64,000 bases of DNA from Allobaculum stercoricanis DSM 13633 (GTDB lineage Bacteria > Bacillota_I > Bacilli_A > Erysipelotrichales > Erysipelotrichaceae). Both the position numbers and the translations under genes were made by a program. Shown here piece after piece: positions 26,915 through 37,270 of this stretch; the first letter of the stretch is position 1, and every line of letters begins with the position of its first letter. Location of the stretch: assembly GCF_000384195.1 (NCBI RefSeq), contig NZ_KB913034.1:1121614-1185613 (forward strand). Reading direction: 5' to 3'. The notes under the pieces are model-generated. The model saw only the letters and a program-made list of their open reading frames with translations, made no database searches and was not told the DNA's origin.

Positions 26915-27412
26915 ATGATTAATCAAGAAATTCTCGAACTTCTCGAAAAAGATGCTCGTCTTACACCAAAAGATCTCTCTGAAATTCTCAATGAGGATGA
27001 AGCAAAAGTTCGTGAAGACATCGCTCAAATGGAACAAGATAAAATCATCTGTGGTTATCATACCGTGATTAACTATAATAAAGCTTTACGTTATGAAAAA
27101 ACTATGGCATTCATCGAAGTCGGCGCTCGTCCAATGAAAGACAAAGGATACGATCACACCGCTAATATCATCGCTGGTTATCCTGAAGTAAATTCAATGT
27201 ATTTAATCACTGGCGATCATGACTTCATTTGTCTAGTTGAAGGAAAAACAATGTTTGAAGTTTGCCAATTCGTCTCTGACAAAATCGCTTGTATTGAAGA
27301 TGTCCAATCGACGAAAACATTATTTGTTTTAAAACAATACAAACAAAACGGCGTCATGACTGGCGCTGGCAAAAGCGATCACAAAGATGACAGATTGGTG
27401 GTGAGCTATTAA
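26915..27412 (+). CDS. Lrp/AsnC-family regulator (AlaR-like)
   Basis: A 165-residue regulator: N-terminal winged helix-turn-helix (ILELLEKDARLTPKDLSEIL...) and a C-terminal RAM/ligand-binding domain (AFIEVGARPMK, NSMYLITGDHDFICLVEG). The ATG at 26915 follows AGAAAGGA; upstream codons in the frame have no ribosome binding site. The stop overlaps the start of an aminotransferase gene (TAATG). The pair matches Bacillus yugG-yugH, known as alaR-alaT, so control of alanine metabolism is likely. Confidence 0.88.
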   Translation: MINQEILELLEKDARLTPKDLSEILNEDEAKVREDIAQMEQDKIICGYHTVINYNKALRYEKTMAFIEVGARPMKDKGYDHTANIIAGYPEVNSMYLITGDHDFICLVEGKTMFEVCQFVSDKIACIEDVQSTKTLFVLKQYKQNGVMTGAGKSDHKDDRLVVSY

Positions 27413-28587
27413 TGCTTCCAATCAACGAAACTGTTCGTGATTTAAAACCTTCTGGCATTCGTAAATACTTCGATTTAGCGAACTCTATGGAAGGGGTTAT
27501 TTCCTTGGGTGTTGGTGAACCTGACTTTGCGACACCTTGGCACATTTGTGAAGCCGCAGCTGATTCATTTAAAGACGGTAAAACGCACTACACTGCCAAC
27601 CGTGGAACTTTAGAGTTACGCGAACTAATTTGTCAGTATTATCAAGAAAATTTCGGCGTCCAATATAACCCGGTAAACGAAGCACTCGTTACGGTTGGTG
27701 GGTCTGAAGGAGTCGATCTTTGTTTCCGTACTTTATTAAATCCTGGAGATGAAGTCATTGTCCTCGATCCAAACTACGTTGCTTATGAACCAGCAATCTT
27801 AATGGCCGGGGGCAAACCTGTCTACATTACATTGACTCAAGAAAATGACTTCAAACTTTTACCTGAAGATCTAAAAGCTGCAATCACACCTAAAACCAAA
27901 GCCATCATGCTCAACTATCCTTCAAATCCAACTGGGGGAACGATGAGTAAAGAAGACTATGCAAAATTAGTACCGGTCTTTAAAGAATCCGGCATTTATA
28001 TCATCTCTGATGAAATTTATGCAGAACTTACTTTTGATGGTCAATTCTGCACTCCTGCTTCTTTTGATGAAATCAAAGACCAAGTCATTATTATCAACGG
28101 CTTTTCCAAAGCCTTTGCGATGACCGGATGGCGTTTAGGTTTTCTGCTTTGCAATGCAGAGTTATCTAAACAGATGACAAAGGTTCACCAGTTCATTATT
28201 ATGTCGGCTCCAACCGCTGCTCAAATCGCTGCTGTACAGGCTTTAAAAGAAGGTCGACACGATATTTTGGAAATGCGCAAAGAATATGAACGTCGCCGCA
28301 ATTTGATCTGTTCAAGACTCAATGCCGTTGGCTTAAAAACAAATATTCCAAAAGGAACGTTCTACGTCTTCCCTGATATCACTTCCACTGGATTAACATC
28401 CGATGAATTCTGTATGCAGCTATTAGAAAAGAAAAAAATTGCTGTAGTGCCAGGGACAGCATTTGGCGTTCATGGTGAAGGTCACATTCGTATCTCTTAT
28501 GCAACGTCTTATAACAACATTAAAATTGCATGCGAAAGAATTGCCGAATTCGTTTCTGAATTAAAAGAAAAAGAAGAAGCAAAATAA
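27412..28587 (+). CDS. Class I/II PLP aminotransferase (AlaT-like)
   Basis: A 391-residue aspartate-aminotransferase-fold enzyme. PLP Lys in INGFSKAFAMTGWRLGF, the Asn/Asp/Tyr cofactor contacts in LNYPSNPTGG and ISDEIYAELTFDG, and the substrate-carboxylate Arg near HIRISYAT. It moves amino groups between an amino acid and a keto acid; alanine is favoured by synteny with yugH/alaT, but aspartate or aromatic substrates cannot be excluded. Translationally coupled to the Lrp-type regulator. Confidence 0.9.
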   Translation: MLPINETVRDLKPSGIRKYFDLANSMEGVISLGVGEPDFATPWHICEAAADSFKDGKTHYTANRGTLELRELICQYYQENFGVQYNPVNEALVTVGGSEGVDLCFRTLLNPGDEVIVLDPNYVAYEPAILMAGGKPVYITLTQENDFKLLPEDLKAAITPKTKAIMLNYPSNPTGGTMSKEDYAKLVPVFKESGIYIISDEIYAELTFDGQFCTPASFDEIKDQVIIINGFSKAFAMTGWRLGFLLCNAELSKQMTKVHQFIIMSAPTAAQIAAVQALKEGRHDILEMRKEYERRRNLICSRLNAVGLKTNIPKGTFYVFPDITSTGLTSDEFCMQLLEKKKIAVVPGTAFGVHGEGHIRISYATSYNNIKIACERIAEFVSELKEKEEAK

Positions 28588-28653
28588 ACACGTCACTTTA
28601 GAGGAATGTTATGCTTTGACATCAACTACTCACTGAATCAATCAACAAAAAAA

Positions 28654-28692
28654 ACTGGAATTTCCACCTACTGTCGAAATTCCAGTTTCTTT
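28654..28692 (+). terminator. Terminator of the alaR/alaT-like operon
   Basis: ACTGGAATTTC pairs with GAAATTCCAGT around an 11-nt loop, then T-rich. Confidence 0.88.
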
Positions 28693-29484
28693 CTTATTTT
28701 TTATTACCTGTCTTTTTAAAGCGCATAGTTGCTAATTCATGTCTATTTCAAGATAGACTTAAATAAGATATTTTGCTTAAATCAGAAAAATAGACAAAAT
28801 AAAACGACTCCTTCGTATATGAAGAAGCCTTTTTATTTTGCCCATTTTCAAAAGGTGGATTTGTTCAAATCTTTGTCTCAACTTCTCTTTTTAATAGAAA
28901 CAATTAAGCGATTGAATTGATCAAAATCCTCAAGCGAGTCACCACACTCTGCAAATCCGCTCCTGAATCACTTGCATTTTAATCTGCTTCACGAAAATGC
29001 GTTTTAAATTTAACTTGATTCTTTCAATCTTGGGCAACATTAGACACCTTAAACAAGATGCCAGCAAACCCAAAAAACGAATGTTTTTAAGTTTGTTTGC
29101 GTGTGAATAAGAATTGATGCCTATCCAAATGATACGTGTTATTCACATTTTCTGCCATCTTGTTAGTTCATTCAAAGAATTATTCCTGAAATGGACGTCG
29201 AGATCGCTTTCAAAAGATGCCTCAACACCAAATAAGCATCGCCTTTGAAACTAAGTTTACGCTCACAAGCAAACGAGAGTTTAACAATCTTAAATTAGGT
29301 TGTCAATCAATTCATCTTGTTCCGTTTTTGATTGTGATTGGGATCACTCAAAATCGCACAATGTGTTGGGATTATTTTGAATGCAATAAAACCCACAGGT
29401 ATTCTAACGCGTTATATCTTTAACAACCACAAATATACATTGTTTTAGTTGTGATTTTTGACAAAATACCTATCAAAATAATGA

Positions 29485-29522
29485 AAACTCGGTTTTATCA
29501 AAACAAAGACAAAACCGAGTTC
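29485..29522 (-). terminator. pgm terminator
   Basis: AACTCGGTTTT (29487-29497) pairs with AAAACCGAGTT (29512-29522); T residues follow on the minus strand. Confidence 0.85.
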
Positions 29523-29565
29523 GACTTGTTCAATCTATATTCAACGATTCTATGAAGTTCAAGAA

Positions 29566-31275
29566 TTATTTATCTGTTCCTGTAATTTCTGCCATTGCTT
29601 TTTGGAACGTTGCTGTTTTCGCTTTTGCATCAGCGTGGTCTGTCCCTTTTACGCAATAGTAGAATTTACATTTTGGTTCAGTTCCGGATGGACGAACGGC
29701 AATCCAGCTACCATCTTCAAGATAGTATTTTAATACGTCAGATTTCGTGAATCCTTCTAATGGTTTTGTTTCTCCATTTTCTTTGATCACTGCATCGTTA
29801 TAGTCTTCAAAACGAACGACTTTTTCTCCAGCAATTTCATCTAAACCATTTGTTCTTAAATCAGCAAGGATCTGTTGGATTCTCTTCGCTCCAGCTTCCC
29901 CTTCTAATTCAACTGCAACTTGGCTTTCTTCATAAGTTCCATGTTGTTTGTAGAGGTCTTCTAAAACATCGACTAAAGTTTTGCCTTGTGCTTTATAAAC
30001 AGAAGCAGCTTCGGCAAGCATTAAACAAGCTTGTGGAGCATCTTTATCACGGACGAATGGTTTAATCAAAGAACCATATGATTCTTCATAACCGAATACG
30101 TAATTCTTTTCATGTGTTGTTTCGTATTTTGCGACTTTTTCGCCAATGAATTTGAATCCAGTTAATGTTTTTTCTACAGCTACGTTATGGGCTAATGCAA
30201 CTTTTTCGCCTAAATCTGATGTAACTACCGTGTTAAACATCACTGGGTTTTCTGGCATCGTTCCTTTTTTATCCATCTGATCGAGGATGTATTCTAAAAG
30301 AACAGCACCAGATTGGTTTCCTGTCATCACGACATATTCACCATCATGTTTAACGCCAACACCCATACGGTCAGCATCTGGGTCACATACTAAAATGATG
30401 TCTGCATCATTTTCTTTAGCATATTTTAATGCCAGTTCATAAGCACCTGGCTGTTCAGGGTTTGGTGTTGGTGTATTAGAGAAATCAGGGTCTGGTGTGC
30501 ATTGTTCTTCTACTGGAATGCAATGATAACCAACTTCTGAGTAAATCGTTTTTACAGGAACGTTCGCTGTACCATGTTCGGGGGAGAATACGATTTTGAT
30601 GTCTTTTTTCACATCAGGATTTAATTGAATTCCTTCTACTGCATCATAATATGGACGATCGACATCAGCACCAATTACTTGTACAAGTTCTTTTCTTACA
30701 TTGTCAGAAATATCTGTTTTGATTGATAATTCGTCTTCGATCGCATTAACTTTTTCAATAACTTGTTCAGCTAAACAAGGGATTAATTGGCATCCTTTTT
30801 CATCATAAAGTTTGTAACCGTTATATTGTCTTGGGTTATGGCTCGCTGTAATCATAATTCCGCCAAAGCAGCCAAGATGACGTACTGCAAAGCTTAATTC
30901 TGGGGTTGGGCGTAAACTTTCGAATACATATGCTTTAATACCGTTTTTAGCGAGAAGATCAGCACAATCAAAAGCAAGTTCTCTAGACATGTGGCGGTTG
31001 TCATAACCGATCGCAATACCTTGTTTGCAAGCTTCTTCACCATTTTCTTTGATATATTCAGAATAACCTTGCGTAGCTTTACGAATTGTATGAATATTGA
31101 TTCGGTTTGTACCTGGGCCTAATAATCCTCTCATGCCTGCAGTACCAAATTTAATTGTGGTATAGAATGCATCATTTTTTTCTTCTGCATTCATTGTTTC
31201 AAGAGTTTCTTTATATCTTGAATCTAGATTTGGGCTGTTGACCCATTTTTGATAGCGTTCTTCAACAATAGACAT
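29566..31275 (-). CDS. pgcA: Alpha-phosphoglucomutase / phosphomannomutase
   Basis: A 569-residue alpha-D-phosphohexomutase interconverting glucose 6-phosphate and glucose 1-phosphate. Phosphoserine loop GIMITASHNPRQYNGYK, metal-binding DPDADRMGVG, sugar loop GYEESYGS and phosphate loop RPSGTEPKCKFYY are in order. The length fits the Bacillus PgcA type. It supplies glucose 1-phosphate to the glycogen genes at 32260-35965. GGAGG is well placed before the ATG. Confidence 0.95.
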   Translation of the reverse strand: MSIVEERYQKWVNSPNLDSRYKETLETMNAEEKNDAFYTTIKFGTAGMRGLLGPGTNRINIHTIRKATQGYSEYIKENGEEACKQGIAIGYDNRHMSRELAFDCADLLAKNGIKAYVFESLRPTPELSFAVRHLGCFGGIMITASHNPRQYNGYKLYDEKGCQLIPCLAEQVIEKVNAIEDELSIKTDISDNVRKELVQVIGADVDRPYYDAVEGIQLNPDVKKDIKIVFSPEHGTANVPVKTIYSEVGYHCIPVEEQCTPDPDFSNTPTPNPEQPGAYELALKYAKENDADIILVCDPDADRMGVGVKHDGEYVVMTGNQSGAVLLEYILDQMDKKGTMPENPVMFNTVVTSDLGEKVALAHNVAVEKTLTGFKFIGEKVAKYETTHEKNYVFGYEESYGSLIKPFVRDKDAPQACLMLAEAASVYKAQGKTLVDVLEDLYKQHGTYEESQVAVELEGEAGAKRIQQILADLRTNGLDEIAGEKVVRFEDYNDAVIKENGETKPLEGFTKSDVLKYYLEDGSWIAVRPSGTEPKCKFYYCVKGTDHADAKAKTATFQKAMAEITGTDK

Positions 31276-31391
31276 TCGCTAATACCTCCATGTTCTTTAG
31301 AATTATACCATTTTTATGTAATCGCTTCCTTGATTTTTCATATCTCATTCAATTTGTTTTCAAAAAGAAAACAAGCGACAACTCCCTACAA

Positions 31392-31415
31392 AAAAAGACC
31401 CTAGCGGGTCTTTTT
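31392..31415 (-). terminator. ptsH terminator
   Basis: AAAAAGACCC pairs with GGGTCTTTTT around loop TAGC. Confidence 0.93.
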
Positions 31416-31431
31416 CAATTTTAAAATAATA

Positions 31432-31698
31432 TTATTCAATAACTTTCTGAGCTCTTAATGCTTCTTCGATAGCTGCGATAGCTTGTTCTTCGTCTTCACC
31501 AGTAGCGGAGATAACGATTTCAGCTTGTGTAGGAATACCTAAAGACATAACACCCATGATAGATTTCATGTTTACTTCGCGGCCTTTGAAAGCAACGTTA
31601 ACATCAGATTTGCATTTGTTTGCTGCGTTAACTGCTACAGTAGCAGGACGAGCGTGTAATCCAACTGGATCAATAACTTTAACAGTAGTTTGTTTCAT
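31432..31698 (-). CDS. ptsH: Phosphocarrier protein HPr
   Basis: An 88-residue HPr. His15 in GLHARPATVAV accepts phosphate from Enzyme I; Ser46 in MKSIMGVMSLG is the site for HPr kinase, so catabolite control through CcpA is expected, in line with the cre-like site before galK. It is monocistronic and separated from ptsI by 30 kb, unlike the usual ptsHI operon. GGGAGG lies before the ATG. Confidence 0.97.
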   Translation of the reverse strand: MKQTTVKVIDPVGLHARPATVAVNAANKCKSDVNVAFKGREVNMKSIMGVMSLGIPTQAEIVISATGEDEEQAIAAIEEALRAQKVIE

Positions 31699-31809
31699 TT
31701 TTCATTTCCTCCCGAAAAATATTACATAATAATTTTAGTGCATAATTCGCAATTTACAACTTTTTATTCAATTCTTTCGCCAAAAAACTAAGGCATTACA
31801 CAATTCAGG

Positions 31810-32256
31810 TCATTTCTCTATATCTGCAAGGAGTTTTACAGCAAATTCTTCATTACTTACTACAGGAATATTTCGTTTCAATAACTGTTGAGTTAACAAA
31901 CCATTTCCTGGAATCAGCTTTGATGAAAAGGTTCCGTCATAGATTAATCCACATCCACAAGTTGGTGAGCGCTGTTGAAGAACGGCCAATTTACAGCCTT
32001 GCTCTTCAATCATCTTCATTGCTTCGTCCAAGCCTTGATTAAGTTGATTCGTAATGTCTTTTCCTTGTTTTGTGATCACCTGTCCGCTTACAAGTTCACA
32101 CGGATCGCGTGGTGTACCTAGATTTGCAAGCATCTCTGGGCAAACAGGAACGAGTTCGTGTTGTTCTTGAAGAGCAGCGACTTTTTTATCATAACAACCT
32201 TTGTGATCGTAGCGACAAGGAATTCCTAACAGACAAGCACTTACTGCGATCTTCAT
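31810..32256 (-). CDS. DUF523 family protein
   Basis: A 148-residue protein of the DUF523 family: the start MKIAVSACLLGIPCRYDHKG and the later motif VLQQRSPTCGCGLIYDG with a Cys cluster are typical. The conserved cysteines suggest metal or Fe-S binding (a role in thiouridine handling is proposed for some relatives), but function here is unknown. It starts 3 nt after glgA in the glg operon. Confidence 0.85.
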   Translation of the reverse strand: MKIAVSACLLGIPCRYDHKGCYDKKVAALQEQHELVPVCPEMLANLGTPRDPCELVSGQVITKQGKDITNQLNQGLDEAMKMIEEQGCKLAVLQQRSPTCGCGLIYDGTFSSKLIPGNGLLTQQLLKRNIPVVSNEEFAVKLLADIEK

Positions 32257-32259
32257 CGT

Positions 32260-33696
32260 TTAAAGTAAAGTTTCGTACATTCTGTTGTAAATTTGCGCAG
32301 AATTTTCCCAAGAAACATCACGGTTCATGGCGTTTTTCTGCAATGCTTTCCAGTCCTCTGGACGGTTGTAGTAAACGTTGATGGCGTTGTTGAGCGTATT
32401 CATAAGCTCATCAGAGCTATAGTTCGCAAAAGAGAATCCATCACCAGATTTATCATACTCGTTATATGGATTAACAGTATCTTTTAAACCACCAGTTTCT
32501 CGAACAAGAGGCAAAGTACCATAGCGTAAAGAACAAAGCTGTGATAATCCACATGGTTCGAATAATGATGGCATTAAGAACAAGTCACTACCAGCATAAA
32601 TGCGGTGGGCAAGGTCTTCGTTATAGCCTTGATAGAAGCAAATTTTACCTTTATTTTGATTTTCCATGTCTCTAAACACGTTTTGAATTGCTTCTTCTCC
32701 AGTACCAAGAATCGCCAATTGAATTGGTGCATTTACTAATTCTTGATACTTTTCAAGCATTAAATAGAATCCTTTTTGATAAGTCAAACGGCTAACTACA
32801 CCAACGAGCATTACGTTAGGATTGACTTCAAGACCAAGTTCTTTTTGTAAAGCTTCTTTACATTTTGCTTTACCTTTAGACATTGTGATTTTGTTGTAAT
32901 GATAAGGCAGAGCTGGGTCTGTATTTGGATTCCAGTTCTGAATATCGATACCGTTGACAATTCCCCATAAGTCATAGCGACGCATATTTAATACGCCTTC
33001 CATATGTTCACCATATTGAGGAGTCAAAATTTCTTGAGAATAAGTTGGAGAAACCGCAGTCACTTTATCGGCATATAAGATGCCAGATTTCATGAAGGAA
33101 ACTCCACCGTCAAAACGGATATTACCGTTATCGAGCAAATAGTAAGGTAAGCCTAAGCAGGAATCTGTCATTTCTGGTCCAAAGTTCCCTTGGAATAATA
33201 GGTTATGAATCGTATAAACAAATCTGATTCTTGCATAACGAGCATCATGAGAATGCGTTTCTTTAATCATGCAAGGGATCATACCTGTTTGCCAGTCATG
33301 ACAATGAATAATGTTTGGCCAGTAATTTAACTGGTTCAACATTTCAACTACTGCTTTTTGGAAATAAGCATATCTTTCGCCATCATCTTGATAACCATAA
33401 AGTGCATCTCTTTCAAAATACCCTTGATGTTGAACAAAGAAATAAGCAACTTTGCCGATTGTCTGAGAATAGATCGTTACAGGAACTTCGTTGTAGTTAA
33501 TGTTTACGGAATAACTAGCACACCGAGTCAAATCTTTGAAGTTCTTTTCTGCGATCTTTTTATACATTGGCATGACGACTTTAACTTCATGACCAATTTC
33601 GGCAAGTGCTTGTGGCAAAGAACCAATAACATCTGCTAAACCACCAGTTTTAACAAATGGTAAACCTTCTGCTGCGACCATTAAGATCGATGCCAT
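32260..33696 (-). CDS. glgA: Glycogen synthase
   Basis: A 478-residue GT5 ADP-glucose glucosyltransferase extending alpha-1,4-glucan. N-terminal KTGGLADV ADP-glucose loop (residues 16-23), HCHDWQTG, and the C-terminal GT-B half with SRLTYQKGF and MPSLFEPCGLSQL containing the catalytic Glu. The start overlaps the glgD stop (TAATG). Confidence 0.97.
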   Translation of the reverse strand: MASILMVAAEGLPFVKTGGLADVIGSLPQALAEIGHEVKVVMPMYKKIAEKNFKDLTRCASYSVNINYNEVPVTIYSQTIGKVAYFFVQHQGYFERDALYGYQDDGERYAYFQKAVVEMLNQLNYWPNIIHCHDWQTGMIPCMIKETHSHDARYARIRFVYTIHNLLFQGNFGPEMTDSCLGLPYYLLDNGNIRFDGGVSFMKSGILYADKVTAVSPTYSQEILTPQYGEHMEGVLNMRRYDLWGIVNGIDIQNWNPNTDPALPYHYNKITMSKGKAKCKEALQKELGLEVNPNVMLVGVVSRLTYQKGFYLMLEKYQELVNAPIQLAILGTGEEAIQNVFRDMENQNKGKICFYQGYNEDLAHRIYAGSDLFLMPSLFEPCGLSQLCSLRYGTLPLVRETGGLKDTVNPYNEYDKSGDGFSFANYSSDELMNTLNNAINVYYNRPEDWKALQKNAMNRDVSWENSAQIYNRMYETLL

Positions 33697-34823
33697 TAAA
33701 CAATCTCCCTTCTGCCAATGTAAAGTGGGTTGTCATCATAGCCAGTAATTTCCTGTTTATGGATGACTTTAGCGTCTTTATCCACAATAACGTTTGTTAA
33801 CATTACGTTTTCGCCAATTTCTGCACCTGGCAAAATCAAACAGTTATTGATAATAGAGCCAGCACCAACTTTTACGCCACGCCCAAGAATCGATTCGTTG
33901 ACTTTACCGCTAATTTCGCAACCATTTGAGATTAATGCGCATTGAGCAGTTCCTTGACCACGATAGATTGTTGGCGCGGAGTCGTTTGTACGAGTGAAAA
34001 TAGGCCAATTTGGATCATTGAAGAAAGCCATATTGCGTTCTTGAAGCATTTCCATATTGGAATTGTAATAGCTCTTAATATCCAAGATTGGGAATACTGG
34101 ATAATTATACGGAATTTTATTGACTTTTAATTCGCCTTTTTCTGTTAACACATTGATTAAATCTGTCATCCAGAACATTGGAGAATATTCATGAGCCACT
34201 TTGATGAGTTCCATAAATTTCACTTTTGTCAAAATATAAGTGTCTAAAGAAACATCAAAAGTTGCTTCCCCACCGATATAGCGTTTAATTTCTTTGAATG
34301 CCCCATTTTCATCGGAAACAATTAAGTTTGCATTCAACAAGTTTCCAGGTTTTGTATTTTCATCATAGTGACAGCAAAGAACAGAAACATCTGCTTTAGA
34401 ATCAATATGGTTTTGGAGTAAATCGTTGAAGTTTGCTTTGTAGATCCAGTTTACTGGAGCGATGATCACGTATTCATTTGTTGCATCTTCGATTTCATCG
34501 AGGTTTGCATAATAGCCAGCAAGGTCAGATACGAATTCGCACTGCATGCTTTCATTCATGACTGGAATAACTGAGATGTGGCCATGTTTATTATTGATAT
34601 TGTAATGTCTTCCACTTCCAACATGATCAAATAAAACTTTAGGGTTTCCGTTTGTATAAACTTGAATATCTTGAATTCCAGAATTTGTCATATTGGAAAT
34701 TGGGATATCGACTAAACGATAACGTCCTACATAAGAGAACGCAGCTACAGGACGATAGCTAGAGATTCCTCTAACGAAGATTGCCGGACTAGTAAAGGAA
34801 ACAATACCGAGAGCGTTTGGCAT
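33696..34823 (-). CDS. glgD: ADP-glucose pyrophosphorylase regulatory subunit GlgD
   Basis: A 375-residue GlgC paralogue. It keeps the nucleotidyltransferase fold (YRLVDIPISNMTNSGI) and a C-terminal left-handed beta-helix, but the N-terminal GGxGxRL nucleotide loop is degenerate (LGIVSFTSPAIFVRGI), as in the non-catalytic GlgD of Bacillota, which forms heterotetramers with GlgC. It follows glgC by 2 nt. Confidence 0.93.
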   Translation of the reverse strand: MPNALGIVSFTSPAIFVRGISSYRPVAAFSYVGRYRLVDIPISNMTNSGIQDIQVYTNGNPKVLFDHVGSGRHYNINNKHGHISVIPVMNESMQCEFVSDLAGYYANLDEIEDATNEYVIIAPVNWIYKANFNDLLQNHIDSKADVSVLCCHYDENTKPGNLLNANLIVSDENGAFKEIKRYIGGEATFDVSLDTYILTKVKFMELIKVAHEYSPMFWMTDLINVLTEKGELKVNKIPYNYPVFPILDIKSYYNSNMEMLQERNMAFFNDPNWPIFTRTNDSAPTIYRGQGTAQCALISNGCEISGKVNESILGRGVKVGAGSIINNCLILPGAEIGENVMLTNVIVDKDAKVIHKQEITGYDDNPLYIGRREIV

Positions 34824-34825
34824 AA

Positions 34826-35965
34826 TTACTCTTCTCCTTTCACATCAGCAGCGACCAGTTCGATTTTCTTAGAATCTGGGCTTCCTACAACGGCATTAGC
34901 GCCGATTTTTACTTTTTCAGCTAAAATTGCACGATAAACTTTTGCACCTTTTTCAACAACTGTTCCTGGCATTAAAACAGATTCGATGACTTCAGCGCCT
35001 TCATCAATTGTTACTCCATTGAATAATACGGAGTCTTTAACATGACCACGGATGATTGCTCCTTGGTTGATGTAACAATGTTCAACTTTACCTGTACGAG
35101 ATACGTATTGTGGCAATGTTGGAATATCTGCTGTGTAAATTTTCCATTCTTTATCGCCAAGGTCGAGTTGGTCGTTATGGTTAATTAAGTCCATGTTTGC
35201 TTCCCATAACGAATCAACTGTTCCAACGTCTTTCCAATAACCGTTGAAGTTATAGGCAAATAATCGTTTTTGTTGGTTCAATAAGTTCGGAATGATGTTT
35301 TTACCAAAGTCATGTTCAGAATTTTCGTCTTGGGCATCTTCAATTAAAGTTTGGCGTAATAATGGCCAATCAAAAATGTAGATTCCCATTGAAGCTAAGT
35401 TAGACTTTGGTTCTGCTGGCTTTTCCTGGAATTCTAAAATACGGTTGTTCATATCAGTGTTCATGATACCGAAGCGAGGTGCTTCTTCCCATGGTACAGG
35501 ACGAACAGCGACTGTTAAATCAGCAGCATTGTTACGGTGTTCCGTAAGCATTTTGTCGTAATCCATCTTGTAGATATGGTCACCAGATAAAATCAAAACA
35601 TATTGGGGGTTGAATTCATCGATAAAATCGATGTTTTGGTTGATTGCATCCGCAGTTCCTTGATATACACCAAATTTTGTTCCGTCTTTTTCACTAGGTG
35701 GTAAGACATAGACACCACTACCACGAGTATCGAGACCCCAGCGTTGTCCAGCTCCTGCATAAGCGTTTAATTCTACTGGTTCATATTGCGTCAACACACC
35801 AACTACATTGATATTAGAGTTTGCGCAGTTGGATAGAGGGAAGTCGATAATGCGATATTTTCCACCAAAATAAACAGCAGGTTTTGCGGTTTTGTTTGTC
35901 AGATCATACAAACGAGTGCCCCGCCCGCCAGCCAGAATCATGGCAAGCATTTTGTTGTTTTCCAT
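34826..35965 (-). CDS. glgC: Glucose-1-phosphate adenylyltransferase
   Basis: A 379-residue enzyme forming ADP-glucose from glucose 1-phosphate and ATP, the committed step of glycogen synthesis. Nucleotide loop [14 protein letters not shown], catalytic region [11 protein letters not shown] and FQEKPAEP, hexapeptide beta-helix at the C-terminus. First gene of glgC-glgD-glgA-DUF523. AGGAGG stands before the ATG. glgB and glgP are not in the window. Confidence 0.97.
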   Translation of the reverse strand: MENNKMLAMILAGGRGTRLYDLTNKTAKPAVYFGGKYRIIDFPLSNCANSNINVVGVLTQYEPVELNAYAGAGQRWGLDTRGSGVYVLPPSEKDGTKFGVYQGTADAINQNIDFIDEFNPQYVLILSGDHIYKMDYDKMLTEHRNNAADLTVAVRPVPWEEAPRFGIMNTDMNNRILEFQEKPAEPKSNLASMGIYIFDWPLLRQTLIEDAQDENSEHDFGKNIIPNLLNQQKRLFAYNFNGYWKDVGTVDSLWEANMDLINHNDQLDLGDKEWKIYTADIPTLPQYVSRTGKVEHCYINQGAIIRGHVKDSVLFNGVTIDEGAEVIESVLMPGTVVEKGAKVYRAILAEKVKIGANAVVGSPDSKKIELVAADVKGEE

Positions 35966-35991
35966 ATTTTTCCTCCTGAAACTGATTTCAT

Positions 35992-36006
35992 AGTGATTAT
36001 ATCACT
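35992..36006 (-). promoter_or_regulatory. glgC extended -10 inside an inverted repeat
   Basis: Minus strand TGATATAAT is an extended -10 (TATAAT at 35996-36001), 31 nt before glgC. It lies inside the 15-bp palindrome AGTGAT-3-ATCACT, which could be an operator covering the promoter. Confidence 0.5.
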
Positions 36007-36898
36007 TACTCATAGATCATTCTCGTTTGAATTCTTTTTTTACAAGATTTTTCCAGCGCTCACAAATTCATGTTTTTTATTCACTATTAAAAGATTCACT
36101 TCCTCATGTCGTTTTGAAAATCAGAACTATATTTCTTTTAAATTATACATATTAGATATAATTTAAATTATTATGATTTATATTTTATCTTATTCAGATT
36201 ATTTTATGAGAAAGATAAAAATATCAAAAATATTCACTCGTAACTTGACATACTTATTATTTTGTGTAAACTACATAATTTTAACGCCGATTTTCATTAT
36301 TTTTTAGATAAATTTGACGCAAAAAAACAAAAATATTTCCTGTAATTCTTTTCATTTTTAGTCATTTTTTCCACTTTTTTTCATATTGTTTTTAGATAAA
36401 TTCCAAATATCCTTCACTCGTCTTTTCGACCATTCCTCCAATCGAGCTACATTTCTATGATTAGTATAAAATTCCATAAGCCATCTTAAAATTATTTCGA
36501 CTTGTGTAATTCATTCTACATCGCAATTGTTTTATCCTTAAATAGATCCGAATCAAAATTGTTCAATCATCTGTACACGCTTATCTTGGGCTTTATATTC
36601 ACCAAAAAGTAACCATTCTTTTTTTGAAAAGCGATGAATAAAACCAAAACTTCTTGTTCACTTCCAGATCACAACTCGTTTTTCTTTGTAAAGTAAAAAA
36701 TAAACGCATGATCATAATTTTTTCGTGATTCATATTTTTCCTTCTTAGAAAGTGACATTGCAATGGAATGTTCTTTTTCTTTAAATTTTTACAAATAGGC
36801 ATGCTATCTTCTGATGTTCCAATTGTTCACATGCATTGTTTAGGTGGATAATTTGTGACAGTTAAGCTATATCGACTTAACTAACAGGAGGAAATTTT
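36007..36898. other. 890-nt very AT-rich gap between divergent glgC and the ABM gene
   Basis: No convincing gene. A plus-strand promoter-like TTGACA-16-TAAACT lies near 36246-36273, over 600 nt from the next gene, so an untranslated RNA is conceivable but unsupported. A 67-codon minus-strand frame (36599-36802) lacks a ribosome binding site. Confidence 0.5.
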
Positions 36899-37231
36899 AT
36901 GGCTATTACCGTCAATCTTTATTATCACGGAAAAAATGGCAGTGCTCGCAAATTCGCCGAAGAAATGATATCCAATGGTGTAGTTGATGCTATCCGCCAA
37001 GAAAAAGGAAACTTAAAATATGATTATTTCTTGTCTCTAGACAATCCCGAAACATTGCTTTTAATTGATAGTTGGGAAAATCAAGAAGCAATTGATCTTC
37101 ACCATTCTTCTAAAATGATGAAGCAGATTATCGAACTGCGAAATAAATATGATCTTCACATGGACGTTGAACGCTATATTTCCGATGAAAATGGTGTTCC
37201 TGAATCAGATCAATCGTTCATTCGCAAATAG
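36899..37231 (+). CDS. Antibiotic biosynthesis monooxygenase (ABM)-domain protein
   Basis: A 110-residue single ABM domain (ferredoxin-like dimeric fold): ITVNLYYHGKNGSARKFAEE, then YDYFLSLDNPETLLLIDSWENQEAIDLHHSSKMMKQI, the typical WxxxxAxxxHxxS signature. Relatives include quinol monooxygenase YgiN and haem-degrading IsdG. Here a quinol- or stress-related role is only a family guess. AGGAGG precedes the ATG. The stop codon is immediately followed by the 3' end of a group II intron, which has split the gene from its probable shared terminator. Confidence 0.8.
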   Translation: MAITVNLYYHGKNGSARKFAEEMISNGVVDAIRQEKGNLKYDYFLSLDNPETLLLIDSWENQEAIDLHHSSKMMKQIIELRNKYDLHMDVERYISDENGVPESDQSFIRK

Positions 37232-37270
37232 AGTAGAGGGAGACTATCTGTGAGTCCCGCCCCTCTCATT

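Larger units (their letters stand above)
28588..29565. other. Nearly 1 kb without a convincing gene
   Basis: Contains the alaT-like terminator, a second imperfect hairpin (28795-28840, CAAAATAAAA against TTTTTATTTTG, with a CCTTC/GAAGG-like top) and the pgm terminator at the right. Between 28900 and 29480 short open frames of 60-70 codons lack ribosome binding sites and known motifs. A TGTGAATA/TATTCACA inverted repeat near 29110-29150 is the only other structure. It may be a decayed gene. Confidence 0.5.

Noticed and set aside
29217..29423. 68-codon frame in the 28.6-29.5 kb gap
   Set aside because: No supporting start signal or motif; probably chance.
36599..36802. 67-codon minus-strand frame in the gap after glgC
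   Set aside because: No ribosome binding site, no recognisable family, highly AT-rich.
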